A stretch of DNA of 11,028 nt, from assembly GCA_023253435.1 (NCBI GenBank), contig JALRGJ010000029.1:1-11028 (forward strand), read 5' to 3'. The notes under the pieces were generated by a model. It was not told where the DNA came from and did not search any database. It saw only the letters and a list, made by a program, of their open reading frames with translations. Shown piece after piece: positions 1 through 6,313 of this stretch. The DNA comes from Ilumatobacteraceae bacterium. Lineage in GTDB: Bacteria; Actinomycetota; Acidimicrobiia; Acidimicrobiales; Ilumatobacteraceae. A program made the position numbers and the translations under genes. The stretch's first letter is position 1; each line of letters begins with the position of its first letter.

Positions 1-974
1 CGTTTTGGAATAGGTACACGAATCAGTCCACTGCGATTATTGCGTGCCCAACTCACGTGCACTGGTGCTTCAAAGCCAGGAACTAAACGTTTGTAACTGT
101 TTACGGTTTGGTTTGTAACTGCAGTGATCTCGGCAGCATGACGCAAGAGTCCTGCCATGAACGACTTTGCGACAGGGGAGAGATTGTGTTCATCATTCTC
201 GTCGTAGAAGGCGTTGGCGTCACCTTTGAAGAGTGACAAGTGCAAGTGCATGCCAGAGCCCTGCACTCCCTCGAGTGGCTTTGGCATGAAAGTTGCGTGC
301 ACATTTTGCATTGCCGCAATTTCTTTCACAATCATGCGAAATGTCATGACAGAGTCAGCCATAGACAAGGCATCTGTATGACGAAGATCTATCTCTTGTT
401 GTGATGGTGCATCTTCATGGAATGAGTACTCCACGGGGATGCCCATGGCTTCAAGTGTGCGAATTGTTTCTTTGCGGAGAGAGGATGCAACATCTGTTGT
501 TGTGAGATCAAAGAATCCGCCCTCATCAAGAGGTACCGGCGACTCACCACGTTTTGGTGGCTCAAAGTAGAAGTACTCCATGTCTGGAGCAATGAGAAAT
601 TCGTAGCCGTCTGCACGAGCAGCATCGAGATTGCGCTTGAGAACTTGGCGAGGGTCACCCTCAAATGTTGAGCCATCTAGTTTATGAACATCACAGATCA
701 CTCGAGCTTCCGCAGTTTTAGGATCTACCCAAGGAAGAACCTCAAAAGTATTGGGATCTGGAATAGCTAACACGTCAGATTCTTCCGTGCGTGAATAGCC
801 GTCAATAGAAGACCCATCAAAGGTCATTCCATCGTTGAGCGCATTCTCTAATTCAGCAGGGCTGATAGCAAAACTTTTTAGCGTTCCGAGCACGTCTGTA
901 AACCAGAGTCGTACTAAACGAACGCCTCGTTCTTCCACAGTGCGAAGCACGTAGTCGCGATGTTGATCGAGCAT
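1..974 (-). CDS. glnA2: Glutamine synthetase type I, GlnA2-like (C-terminus beyond window)
   Basis: Catalyses ATP-dependent condensation of glutamate and ammonia to glutamine, or a related gamma-glutamylation, in the cytoplasm. The first 324 residues are present of a family usually about 450 long; the frame runs open off the left edge. The N-terminus (RTVEERGVRLVRLWFTDVLG) closely follows mycobacterial GlnA2 as I recall it. Other GSI landmarks are FDGSS near residue 52, the metal-site segment DMEYF at 131-135, HEDAPSQQEIDLR near 166, MPKP near 220, HLHLSLF near 233 and NSYKRL near 282. At the first metal-site position where E. coli has Glu, this protein seems to have Asp131 (by-eye alignment). 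I chose ATG at 974 because GAAGGA lies 9 bases upstream; ATG at 983 would have that motif touching it. The adenylylation-loop region lies outside the window, so regulation by GlnE cannot be judged. A paralogue acting on polyamines or ethanolamine is possible but less likely from the GlnA2-like N-terminus. Confidence 0.9.
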   Translation of the reverse strand, partial: MLDQHRDYVLRTVEERGVRLVRLWFTDVLGTLKSFAISPAELENALNDGMTFDGSSIDGYSRTEESDVLAIPDPNTFEVLPWVDPKTAEARVICDVHKLDGSTFEGDPRQVLKRNLDAARADGYEFLIAPDMEYFYFEPPKRGESPVPLDEGGFFDLTTTDVASSLRKETIRTLEAMGIPVEYSFHEDAPSQQEIDLRHTDALSMADSVMTFRMIVKEIAAMQNVHATFMPKPLEGVQGSGMHLHLSLFKGDANAFYDENDEHNLSPVAKSFMAGLLRHAAEITAVTNQTVNSYKRLVPGFEAPVHVSWARNNRSGLIRVPIPK

Positions 975-997
975 GTCACTCATTCCTTCAGTCTGCC

Positions 998-1013
998 TGT
1001 CAATGTGTCAATG
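998..1013. repeat. Tandem 8-bp direct repeat upstream of glnA2
   Basis: TGTCAATG occurs twice back to back (CATTGACA twice on the coding strand of glnA2), 24-39 bases before the chosen ATG. Each copy contains TTGACA, the consensus -35 hexamer, but no matching -10 hexamer is found 16-18 bases downstream of either copy. It may be a regulator site or chance. Confidence 0.3.
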
Positions 1014-1022
1014 GGCTACTTA

Positions 1023-1056
1023 ATAAACAAAACGGGGGGCCATGAGGCCCCCCGTT
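1023..1056 (-). terminator. Rho-independent terminator of glnII
   Basis: A perfect inverted repeat lies 20 bases beyond the glnII stop codon: AACGGGGGGCC (1031-1041), a 4-base loop, and GGCCCCCCGTT (1046-1056). On the minus strand the stem is followed by a T-rich tail (TTTTGTTTATTA), as for an intrinsic terminator. It separates glnII from the downstream glnA2-like gene, which therefore probably has its own promoter in the roughly 50 bases between. Confidence 0.9.
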
Positions 1057-1076
1057 TCAGTATTTATATGGCTGGC

Positions 1077-2090
1077 TTAGCCGCACACGGTCTCAAGAAT
1101 GAGGCGAGTAACGGTGTAAGGGTCAACGTTTGCGTTTGGACGACGGTCCTCTGCGTAGCCCTTCTTGTCACGAGCAACCTGCCATGGAATACGTACTGAT
1201 GCGCCACGGTCCGACACTCCGTAGGAGAACTTATTCCAAGGTGCAGTTTCGTGCTTTCCAGTGAGACGGCTCTGAATATCGTCGCCATAGTTCTCTACGT
1301 GCTCCAATACTCGGGTACCCAACTTCTCACACGCAGCAATAATTGCGTCGTAGTTCTCGCGCATTGCTTTGGTGGAGAAGTTGGTGTGAGCACCGGCTCC
1401 GTTCCAGTCACCCTTCATGGGCTTTGCATCAAATGAAATCACCACGTCGTAGGACTCTGCGATGCGATGGAGCAACCAACGTGCAACGTACATGTGATCG
1501 GAAACGGTGAGTGCATCTGCTGGCCCAATCTGGAATTCCCATTGACCAGGCATTACTTCAGCATTTGTACCAGAGATCATCAACCCAGCATCAATGCATG
1601 CCTGGGTGTGCTCTTCAATGATTTCACGACCAACAACACGTCCGGCACCAACGCCGCAATAGTACGGACCTTGTGGCTTTGGATATCCGCCAACGGGGAA
1701 GCCATATGGGCTGCCATCGAGGCGAAGCATTGTGTATTCCTGTTCAATTCCGTAAATCATCTCTTGTGATGCGTGCTTTGCTTGTGCTTCTGCACACTTT
1801 GCACGTGTATTGGTTGGGTGAGGAGTTGCATCTTTTGCAAGAAGAACGTCACACATCACGAGAATGTTCTTGCCACCGCGAATTGGATCGGGGCACTGAA
1901 ACACTGGGCGAAGGATGCAGTCTGATGCGCCGCCCTCAGCTTGATTGGTAGATGAACCGTCGAAGCCCCATTCATCCATTGGCATGTCGGCGATTGCACC
2001 AGCAAAGTCGGGGAGAATTTTTGTCTTTGAACGCAAGAGCGGTGTTGGCTCGGTTCCGTCGATCCAGATGTATTCGGCCTGAATTGGCAT
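1077..2090 (-). CDS. glnII: Glutamine synthetase type II (GlnII)
   Basis: A eukaryote-like glutamine synthetase that makes glutamine from glutamate, ammonia and ATP in the cytoplasm. Its 337 residues match the usual 330-370 of GSII. Visible signatures are WGFDGSST (41-48), the metal and ammonia-site glutamates in GIEQEY (E116, E118), NAEVMPGQWEFQIGP (E178, E185), the ATP-site GAGAHTNFS (H235), and SDRGASVRIP (293-302) with substrate-binding arginines. AGAGGA lies 7 bases before the ATG. The gene ends in TAA ahead of a strong hairpin terminator, so it looks monocistronic. Family knowledge: GSII is known in bacteria such as Streptomyces, Frankia and rhizobia, usually beside a GSI, and is not controlled by adenylylation. 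Regulation here must be transcriptional or by feedback; no clear GlnR box was found upstream. Confidence 0.96.
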   Translation of the reverse strand: MPIQAEYIWIDGTEPTPLLRSKTKILPDFAGAIADMPMDEWGFDGSSTNQAEGGASDCILRPVFQCPDPIRGGKNILVMCDVLLAKDATPHPTNTRAKCAEAQAKHASQEMIYGIEQEYTMLRLDGSPYGFPVGGYPKPQGPYYCGVGAGRVVGREIIEEHTQACIDAGLMISGTNAEVMPGQWEFQIGPADALTVSDHMYVARWLLHRIAESYDVVISFDAKPMKGDWNGAGAHTNFSTKAMRENYDAIIAACEKLGTRVLEHVENYGDDIQSRLTGKHETAPWNKFSYGVSDRGASVRIPWQVARDKKGYAEDRRPNANVDPYTVTRLILETVCG

Positions 2091-2269
2091 AGTTGTTTCC
2101 TCTATATGTGGGGGATATCCCTTTTTCTGACTGTTACAGGATGGCAGGTGGTGGTTTCACTTCCTTTGCCCTTTTGTAAACGCTGTGTGAAACGTTGGAG
2201 GATGCCTGTGGATATCAGGTAAGCCTTATAGGGACAGGGTTTCAGAGCCCAGATGGTTAGCCTCAAAGC
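2091..2269. other. Divergent glnII/nadE intergenic region
   Basis: This 179-base stretch must hold the promoters of both flanking genes. It contains a perfect 10-base palindrome, GGGATATCCC (2112-2121), in the glnII leader, and an inverted pair GTTTCAC (2154-2160) and GTGAAAC (2187-2193) separated by 26 bases. A TAGCCT (2258-2263) lies 6 bases before the nadE GTG and could be a -10 element for a leaderless nadE mRNA. No convincing -35/-10 pair for glnII was found. No ORF or RNA gene was recognised. Confidence 0.45.
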
Positions 2270-3943
2270 GTGGCCATTCCAACTTCACCCCCACCGAGCA
2301 AGGGCCTGCGAGTGGCGCTCTCCCAGTTGAACCCCATTGTGGGTGACCTTGTGGGGAATGAGTACCTCGTGCAAGAGGCATATGCACAGGCGTTACAGGC
2401 TGGATGTCATGTGGCTGTTTTCCCAGAACTCACTGTGACGGGCTATCCACCAGAGGATCTTTTGTTAAAGCGTCAGTTTGTGCGTCATAACAAATTGGCT
2501 GTTGATCGCATAGCGGCACAAACAGGGTCATGTGTTGCTGCAGTGGGCTTTGTTCATGAAGAAGGTGGCAAGTTATACAACGCAGTTGCCCTGTGCAGAG
2601 AAGGCGGCATTTTTGGCATTTACTGCAAACAGTTACTTCCAAACTATGCCGTATTTGATGAGGAACGTTATTTCGAACCAGGGCCTCAAGAAGTTGAACG
2701 TGGGGTTGCTGGAGTTTTCACAATTAATGGCGTGACGGTTGGTGTCTCCGTATGTGAAGACATTTGGTCTGCAGCTGGTCCTGTTACTGCACAGGCTAAA
2801 GCAGGTGCTCAGGTAATTCTGAATTTGAATGCTTCGCCATTTCACGACGGAAAACATCTTGAACGAGAAGAGATGTTGTGTGATCGCGCAAAAGAGAATG
2901 GCGTTGCCATTGTTTATGTCAACCAAGTTGGCGCTCAAGATGAACTCGTGTTTGATGGTTCAAGTGTCGTGGTTTCTGCAAATGGCATGGTGAAGACCCG
3001 CCTTGCATCTTTCGAATCTGATTTTGCAATTGTCGATATTGATTCTGATGGAAATATTCATCACGGTGAGGTTGTGCCATTTGAAGACGACCTTGATCGG
3101 GTGTACCGCGCTCTGGTGGTGGGCACTCGTGATTACGTGCGCAAAAACGGGTTTACCGATGTTGCGATTGGTTTATCCGGCGGAATCGATTCATCAATAG
3201 TTGCTGCCATTGCAGTCGATGCTCTTGGTGCGGAACATGTGCACGGAATTGCGATGCCATCACGTTATTCCAGCCAAGGGTCATTAGATGATGCTGAAAA
3301 ACTTGCAACGGCTCTCAACGTGGATTATCGAGTGATTTCAATTGAGCCGTCATTTACGGCGTATTTGGAGATGCTTGCTCCATCTTTTACTGGAAAAGAT
3401 CCAGATCTCACCGAGGAAAATCTGCAGAGTCGCTGCAGAGGAATGACCTTGATGGCACTCAGTAACAAATTTGGCTGGATGGTGTTAACAACCGGCAACA
3501 AGAGTGAACTGGCAGTGGGCTATTTCACTATTTACGGGGACTCCGCTGGCGGTTATGCCGTCATTAAGGACGTATTTAAGACTCAGGTATTTGCATTGTG
3601 CCGACGTATTAACGAACGATCCGGAAAAGAAATTATTCCTGAGTCTGTTATTACTAAGCCTCCCTCAGCAGAATTAAGACCAGACCAACGCGATGATCAG
3701 AGTCTTCCCGCATATGAAGATCTCGACCCAATCTTGCGGGAGTACATAGATAACGATCTCACAGTTCCCGAGATTGTGAAATTGGGATTTAACGAATCAG
3801 TAGTACAGCGCATTGCTCGTTTGGTAGATGTCAATGAATACAAGCGCAGACAATGTGCTCCCGGCGCGCGCGTTTCAACTAAGGCGTTTGGTAAAGACAG
3901 ACGTATGCCAATTACGAACGGCTATCGGGCAGATCGGGCGTAA
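2270..3943 (+). CDS. nadE: Glutamine-dependent NAD+ synthetase
   Basis: Makes NAD+ from nicotinic acid adenine dinucleotide using ATP and glutamine-derived ammonia, the last step of NAD biosynthesis. Two domains are evident. An N-terminal nitrilase-like glutaminase (about 14-270) has its triad visible as E53 (FPELTVTGYPPEDLL), K120 (YCKQLLPNY) and C162 (VCEDIW). The C-terminal synthetase (about 285-557) has the ATP-pyrophosphatase loop SGGIDSS at 303-309, then TTGNKSELAVGY and the C-terminal KRRQ...PITNGYR signature. The 557 residues fit the shorter two-domain class, not the roughly 680-residue mycobacterial form. The start is GTG with no Shine-Dalgarno; TAGCCT 6 bases upstream suggests a leaderless mRNA. 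A later start near the MRIA-like segment (LRVALSQL, residue 13) lacks an ATG. The 3' end overlaps the convergent MFS gene by 22 bases. Confidence 0.96.
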   Translation: MAIPTSPPPSKGLRVALSQLNPIVGDLVGNEYLVQEAYAQALQAGCHVAVFPELTVTGYPPEDLLLKRQFVRHNKLAVDRIAAQTGSCVAAVGFVHEEGGKLYNAVALCREGGIFGIYCKQLLPNYAVFDEERYFEPGPQEVERGVAGVFTINGVTVGVSVCEDIWSAAGPVTAQAKAGAQVILNLNASPFHDGKHLEREEMLCDRAKENGVAIVYVNQVGAQDELVFDGSSVVVSANGMVKTRLASFESDFAIVDIDSDGNIHHGEVVPFEDDLDRVYRALVVGTRDYVRKNGFTDVAIGLSGGIDSSIVAAIAVDALGAEHVHGIAMPSRYSSQGSLDDAEKLATALNVDYRVISIEPSFTAYLEMLAPSFTGKDPDLTEENLQSRCRGMTLMALSNKFGWMVLTTGNKSELAVGYFTIYGDSAGGYAVIKDVFKTQVFALCRRINERSGKEIIPESVITKPPSAELRPDQRDDQSLPAYEDLDPILREYIDNDLTVPEIVKLGFNESVVQRIARLVDVNEYKRRQCAPGARVSTKAFGKDRRMPITNGYRADRA

Positions 3944-5091
3944 GTAGCAATTGCAACAACAGTGATTGCTGAAAGTCCCGCTGCTGTGAGTGCAGGGCCA
4001 ATTGGACCTACGGAGTCGTACAGAGATGTAGACACTGTGCTGAAGATTGCACGTCCGCAGGTGCCTGCGCCAACAGTTAACCCAAGGCCAATTCCTCCAC
4101 TGGAGGGAACGATGTTTGCAGCCAATGGCAACATGCTGACCAGTGCAAACTCAAACCCAAGAATAAAAAGAACCAACATGGGAACCGCAACATATGAGAT
4201 GTGTGCACCTGCAGCCATAAGTAATGCCCCAGTAACCATTAACAATGTTCCACGTTGCACGCTGTTTTCTTTGCCCCAAATATCTGTGACTCGAGAACTT
4301 GTCACACTCGACACAAGTTCAAAAATTCCAAGGACAATGACGATGGCAATAAGCCCACCACTACTGAAATTAAATTCGTCCTCAAACCATGGGCCAAAGG
4401 TGATGCTGAGGCATTGACTCGCTCCCATCAGCAGAAAGGACGAAGCAAAGACGAGGTATCCGGAGCGAGGAACTTTGGCTTTCACTGAGGTATGTGCCGG
4501 TGGATGCGCATCGTGATGTGGCAAGCCTGAGTAAATAAGAAAACCAGTCACCAACATTCCAGCTGCACCAACAAGGAATCCGACTCTCCACGAAAATATC
4601 GCAGTCGCAACACCCATGATCGCCACACCGATGAAGAGTGACAGCGCCCAAGATGTTTCAATAATGCCCACTATTCGTCCACGACGTTCGTATTCAACGT
4701 GGTCGTTTATCCAGACAATAAGTGACGTATCAAATAACACCTTTGAACCGCTCAGCAAAAACATGGCACAAGCAAACATGACAAGTGAAACAGAAGATGC
4801 TGCGAGAACAATTGCAAGAGTGATTCCGATGATTCCGGTCATCATCGAGATCAATCGGTTTCCGCGATCTACTTTTCTTCCGATGATGGGTGATGCGAGT
4901 CCTGCAAACTCTCCAATCATGAAGGCAACACCCATTTGCGCAACAGAAACATCTAAACCTCGTGCGATGACAGCAATGAATGGAGGGGCGAATCGATAAC
5001 AGGAGTTAGAGACAAGTCTTCCCCACACCAATCGATCAAAATTGGTGCGCACCACTTCGGGGTACGAGGTATCTATGTGTCGCGCGAACAT
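3922..5091 (-). CDS. Major facilitator superfamily (MFS) transporter
   Basis: A 389-residue polytopic inner-membrane protein, the length of a 12-segment MFS carrier. Long hydrophobic stretches alternate with short charged loops throughout, and a motif-A-like GRKVDRGNRL (71-80) sits in the cytoplasmic loop after the second segment. A hydrophilic, histidine-rich central loop (about HHDAHPPAHTSVKAKVP) separates the two six-helix halves. The substrate is unknown; drug or metabolite efflux is the usual role of this broad family. The ATG lies 3 bases after the stop of the upstream phosphatase gene, so the two are probably cotranscribed and translationally coupled. Its TAG stop lies inside the 3' end of nadE on the other strand, with no visible terminator between. 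Confidence 0.88.
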   Translation of the reverse strand: MFARHIDTSYPEVVRTNFDRLVWGRLVSNSCYRFAPPFIAVIARGLDVSVAQMGVAFMIGEFAGLASPIIGRKVDRGNRLISMMTGIIGITLAIVLAASSVSLVMFACAMFLLSGSKVLFDTSLIVWINDHVEYERRGRIVGIIETSWALSLFIGVAIMGVATAIFSWRVGFLVGAAGMLVTGFLIYSGLPHHDAHPPAHTSVKAKVPRSGYLVFASSFLLMGASQCLSITFGPWFEDEFNFSSGGLIAIVIVLGIFELVSSVTSSRVTDIWGKENSVQRGTLLMVTGALLMAAGAHISYVAVPMLVLFILGFEFALVSMLPLAANIVPSSGGIGLGLTVGAGTCGRAIFSTVSTSLYDSVGPIGPALTAAGLSAITVVAIATYARSAR

Positions 5092-5094
5092 GCG

Positions 5095-5700
5095 CTACAA
5101 CTCTTCGCCCAGTTCACCGTGCTCAAATAAATCCACCAGTTCGCCAACTTCAATGGAAGTTTCTTGCCAAGGGCGAATCACAAAATGGCATCCACCCAAA
5201 TTGGCGATTCTGGTATCGGAGACTCGATGAGCCCTACGCATCACACGAATTAATCCTGCATGAGCAATACACAGAACTTCACCGCCAGGGAACTGTTGCG
5301 CAAGATCGTGTAGCGCTTCTGTCACGCGCGCAACAATGGACTCATCGTTTTCAAACCCGGGTGGTCGTTTGTGTGCTGACAGGTAGCCCGGCCAATCGCG
5401 CTCGATCTGGTCGTGAGTGAGACCCTGCCATTCGCCAACATGTGTCTCTCGGAGACGAATGTCTGGATCTAGTAATCCAATACCTAAACCTTCGGCGATG
5501 ATGGTTGCAGTTGTGCGAGCACGAAGAAGATCACTAGAGGCAACAGCATCGAACATCCCGAGTTTTTCGGTAGCTCGACGAGCTTGTTCGTAACCAAGGT
5601 CTGTGAGTTCGATATCTGCTTGACCTTGCCAGCGCCCCATCGCATTCCATTCGCTCTGGCCGTGGCGCAACATGAGAATGCGAGTTGGGGTGGTCACCAT
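5095..5700 (-). CDS. Histidine phosphatase family protein (phosphoglycerate mutase-like)
   Basis: A cytoplasmic acid-type phosphatase or mutase that forms a phosphohistidine intermediate. With the ATG at 5700 it has 201 residues. The RHG signature LRHGQSEWN places the nucleophile at H13, followed by R60 (DLLRART), acid E85 (RLRETHVGEWQGLT) and the second catalytic histidine H147 (CIAHAGLIR). The residues fit the cofactor-dependent phosphoglycerate mutase clan, but small actinobacterial members are often phosphatases with other substrates, such as glucosyl-3-phosphoglycerate; the substrate cannot be assigned here. The frame is open upstream to 5814, but that extension lacks homology. A TACAAT box ends 3 bases before this ATG and 6 bases before the next codon, GTG at 5697, so a leaderless mRNA starting at that GTG is an alternative. 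The MFS gene follows after 3 bases. Confidence 0.9.
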   Translation of the reverse strand: MVTTPTRILMLRHGQSEWNAMGRWQGQADIELTDLGYEQARRATEKLGMFDAVASSDLLRARTTATIIAEGLGIGLLDPDIRLRETHVGEWQGLTHDQIERDWPGYLSAHKRPPGFENDESIVARVTEALHDLAQQFPGGEVLCIAHAGLIRVMRRAHRVSDTRIANLGGCHFVIRPWQETSIEVGELVDLFEHGELGEEL

Positions 5701-5703
5701 TCC

Positions 5704-5709
5704 ATTGTA
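5704..5709 (-). promoter_or_regulatory. Candidate -10 element for the phosphatase/MFS operon
   Basis: TACAAT on the minus strand is a 5/6 match to the -10 consensus. It lies in the 67-base gap after the selenoprotein gene, 6 bases before a GTG codon at 5697. An inverted repeat AGACA-AAA-TGTCT (5725-5737) covers the position where the -35 would be. The assignment is inferred from the motif only. Confidence 0.45.
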
Positions 5710-5767
5710 GTTGCGACAGTAAGAAGACAAAATGTCTGTACGACACCACGAAGCGCCAAGAACTTGG

Positions 5768-6289
5768 TTATTTCGTGATAGCAGCCAAGATTTCTTCAAA
5801 AACTTCGTCTGCAAGAGATTTCATCTCATCGTCGGTGCGATCTTGAATGGGATGAGAAGTAAAGACGCGACGAATAGTGGGGAAACCAAGTGCTTGAGAT
5901 TGTGCGTCTGCCGCGGAAACAAATTCCTCAGATGCAACAAATACTCCGGGAAGACCACGAAGCTCTAGATCTGCGATGTCATGCACACTGCACGACGTAC
6001 AACTGCCTCAATCAGCAAGAGCTTCTATGACAAGAGTGCACTGCGTGGAGATCTCGTGTCGGAGATCTACTGGCGCAGGCTTTGTGAAAGTGGGTTTAGA
6101 AAACCTCAATACCTTTGCACCACGCTCTTGCAGTTTTTGCTCAATTCTGTCGAGGAACACATTGCCACGCGGTTTTGAGATGTCGAGCAAACCAATGGTG
6201 TGTCCTTCGATGGAGGCAGGTCGCTCGATGAGTTCGCGAGTAGCCGGCTTCGACTCATTTGTTGGATCAAGGATGGAGATGGAAGCCAT
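5768..6289 (-). CDS. UGSC-family selenoprotein (in-frame UGA read as selenocysteine)
   Basis: Two frames separated only by TGA (6010-6008) read as one 173-residue protein with Sec at position 94. The centre is U94-G-S-C97-T-S-C100 followed by SVHDIADLE, matching the family named for its UGSC motif, in which some members have Cys in place of Sec. The N-terminal half (SIEGHTIGLLDISKP...FLDRIEQKLQERGAKVLRF) and the C-terminal half (LRGLPGVFVASEEFVSAA...) are both typical of that family, so the protein continues through the TGA. Three thiol or selenol groups in seven residues suggest a redox centre; the reaction is not known to me. The SECIS-like hairpin and the sel genes and UCA tRNA nearby support decoding. 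I prefer ATG at 6289; TTG at 6313, touching the upstream stop, is possible. No Shine-Dalgarno is seen. The thioredoxin-domain gene ends 24 bases upstream, so the two are probably one operon. Conventional tools would truncate this gene or split it in two. Confidence 0.9.
5978..6010 (-). promoter_or_regulatory. Bacterial SECIS-like hairpin downstream of UGA
   Basis: Starting 11 bases after the UGA, GTCGTGC (5996-5990) pairs with GCATGAC (5984-5978) over 7 pairs, one of them G·U, closing a 5-base loop AGUGU. An eighth A-U pair could shrink the loop to GUG. The loop begins 18 bases after the UGA and has G at its second position, which fits the known bacterial SECIS rules (short apical loop, G among its first two bases, about 16-37 bases from UGA). 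This is where SelB would bind. The fold was judged by eye, without energies. Confidence 0.7.
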
Positions 6290-6313
6290 GTGATCAGTAT
6301 GCCATGCGCACAA

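Noticed and set aside
2176..2193. A GlnR box upstream of glnII
   Set aside because: GTAAAC and GAAAC occur, but the spacing and bases do not fit gTnAC-N6-GaAAc on either strand.
3962..4417. A 151-codon plus-strand ORF opposite the MFS gene
   Set aside because: It is an antisense shadow of the hydrophobic MFS coding sequence, with no ribosome binding site and no recognisable domain.
5756..5767. A terminator after the selenoprotein gene (CCAAG-AA-CTTGG)
   Set aside because: The stem has only 5 pairs with a 2-base loop and no T tract, too weak for an intrinsic terminator.
5701..5814. A 38-residue N-terminal extension of the histidine phosphatase
   Set aside because: It would overlap the end of the selenoprotein gene, crosses a good -10 hexamer, and precedes the normal N-terminal RHG strand of the family.
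5768..5986. A separate small gene of 72 codons starting at GTG 5986
   Set aside because: It begins inside the motif that follows the UGA, has no ribosome binding site, and continues a known family fold from the upstream frame; it is the C-terminal half of the selenoprotein.
6008..6313. A short protein ending at TGA 6008-6010, or a pseudogene caused by a nonsense mutation
   Set aside because: The codon after it starts GSCTSC, a tRNA-Sec gene and selA/selB/selD are adjacent, and a SECIS-like hairpin follows. Sec decoding explains all of this; truncation explains none of it.
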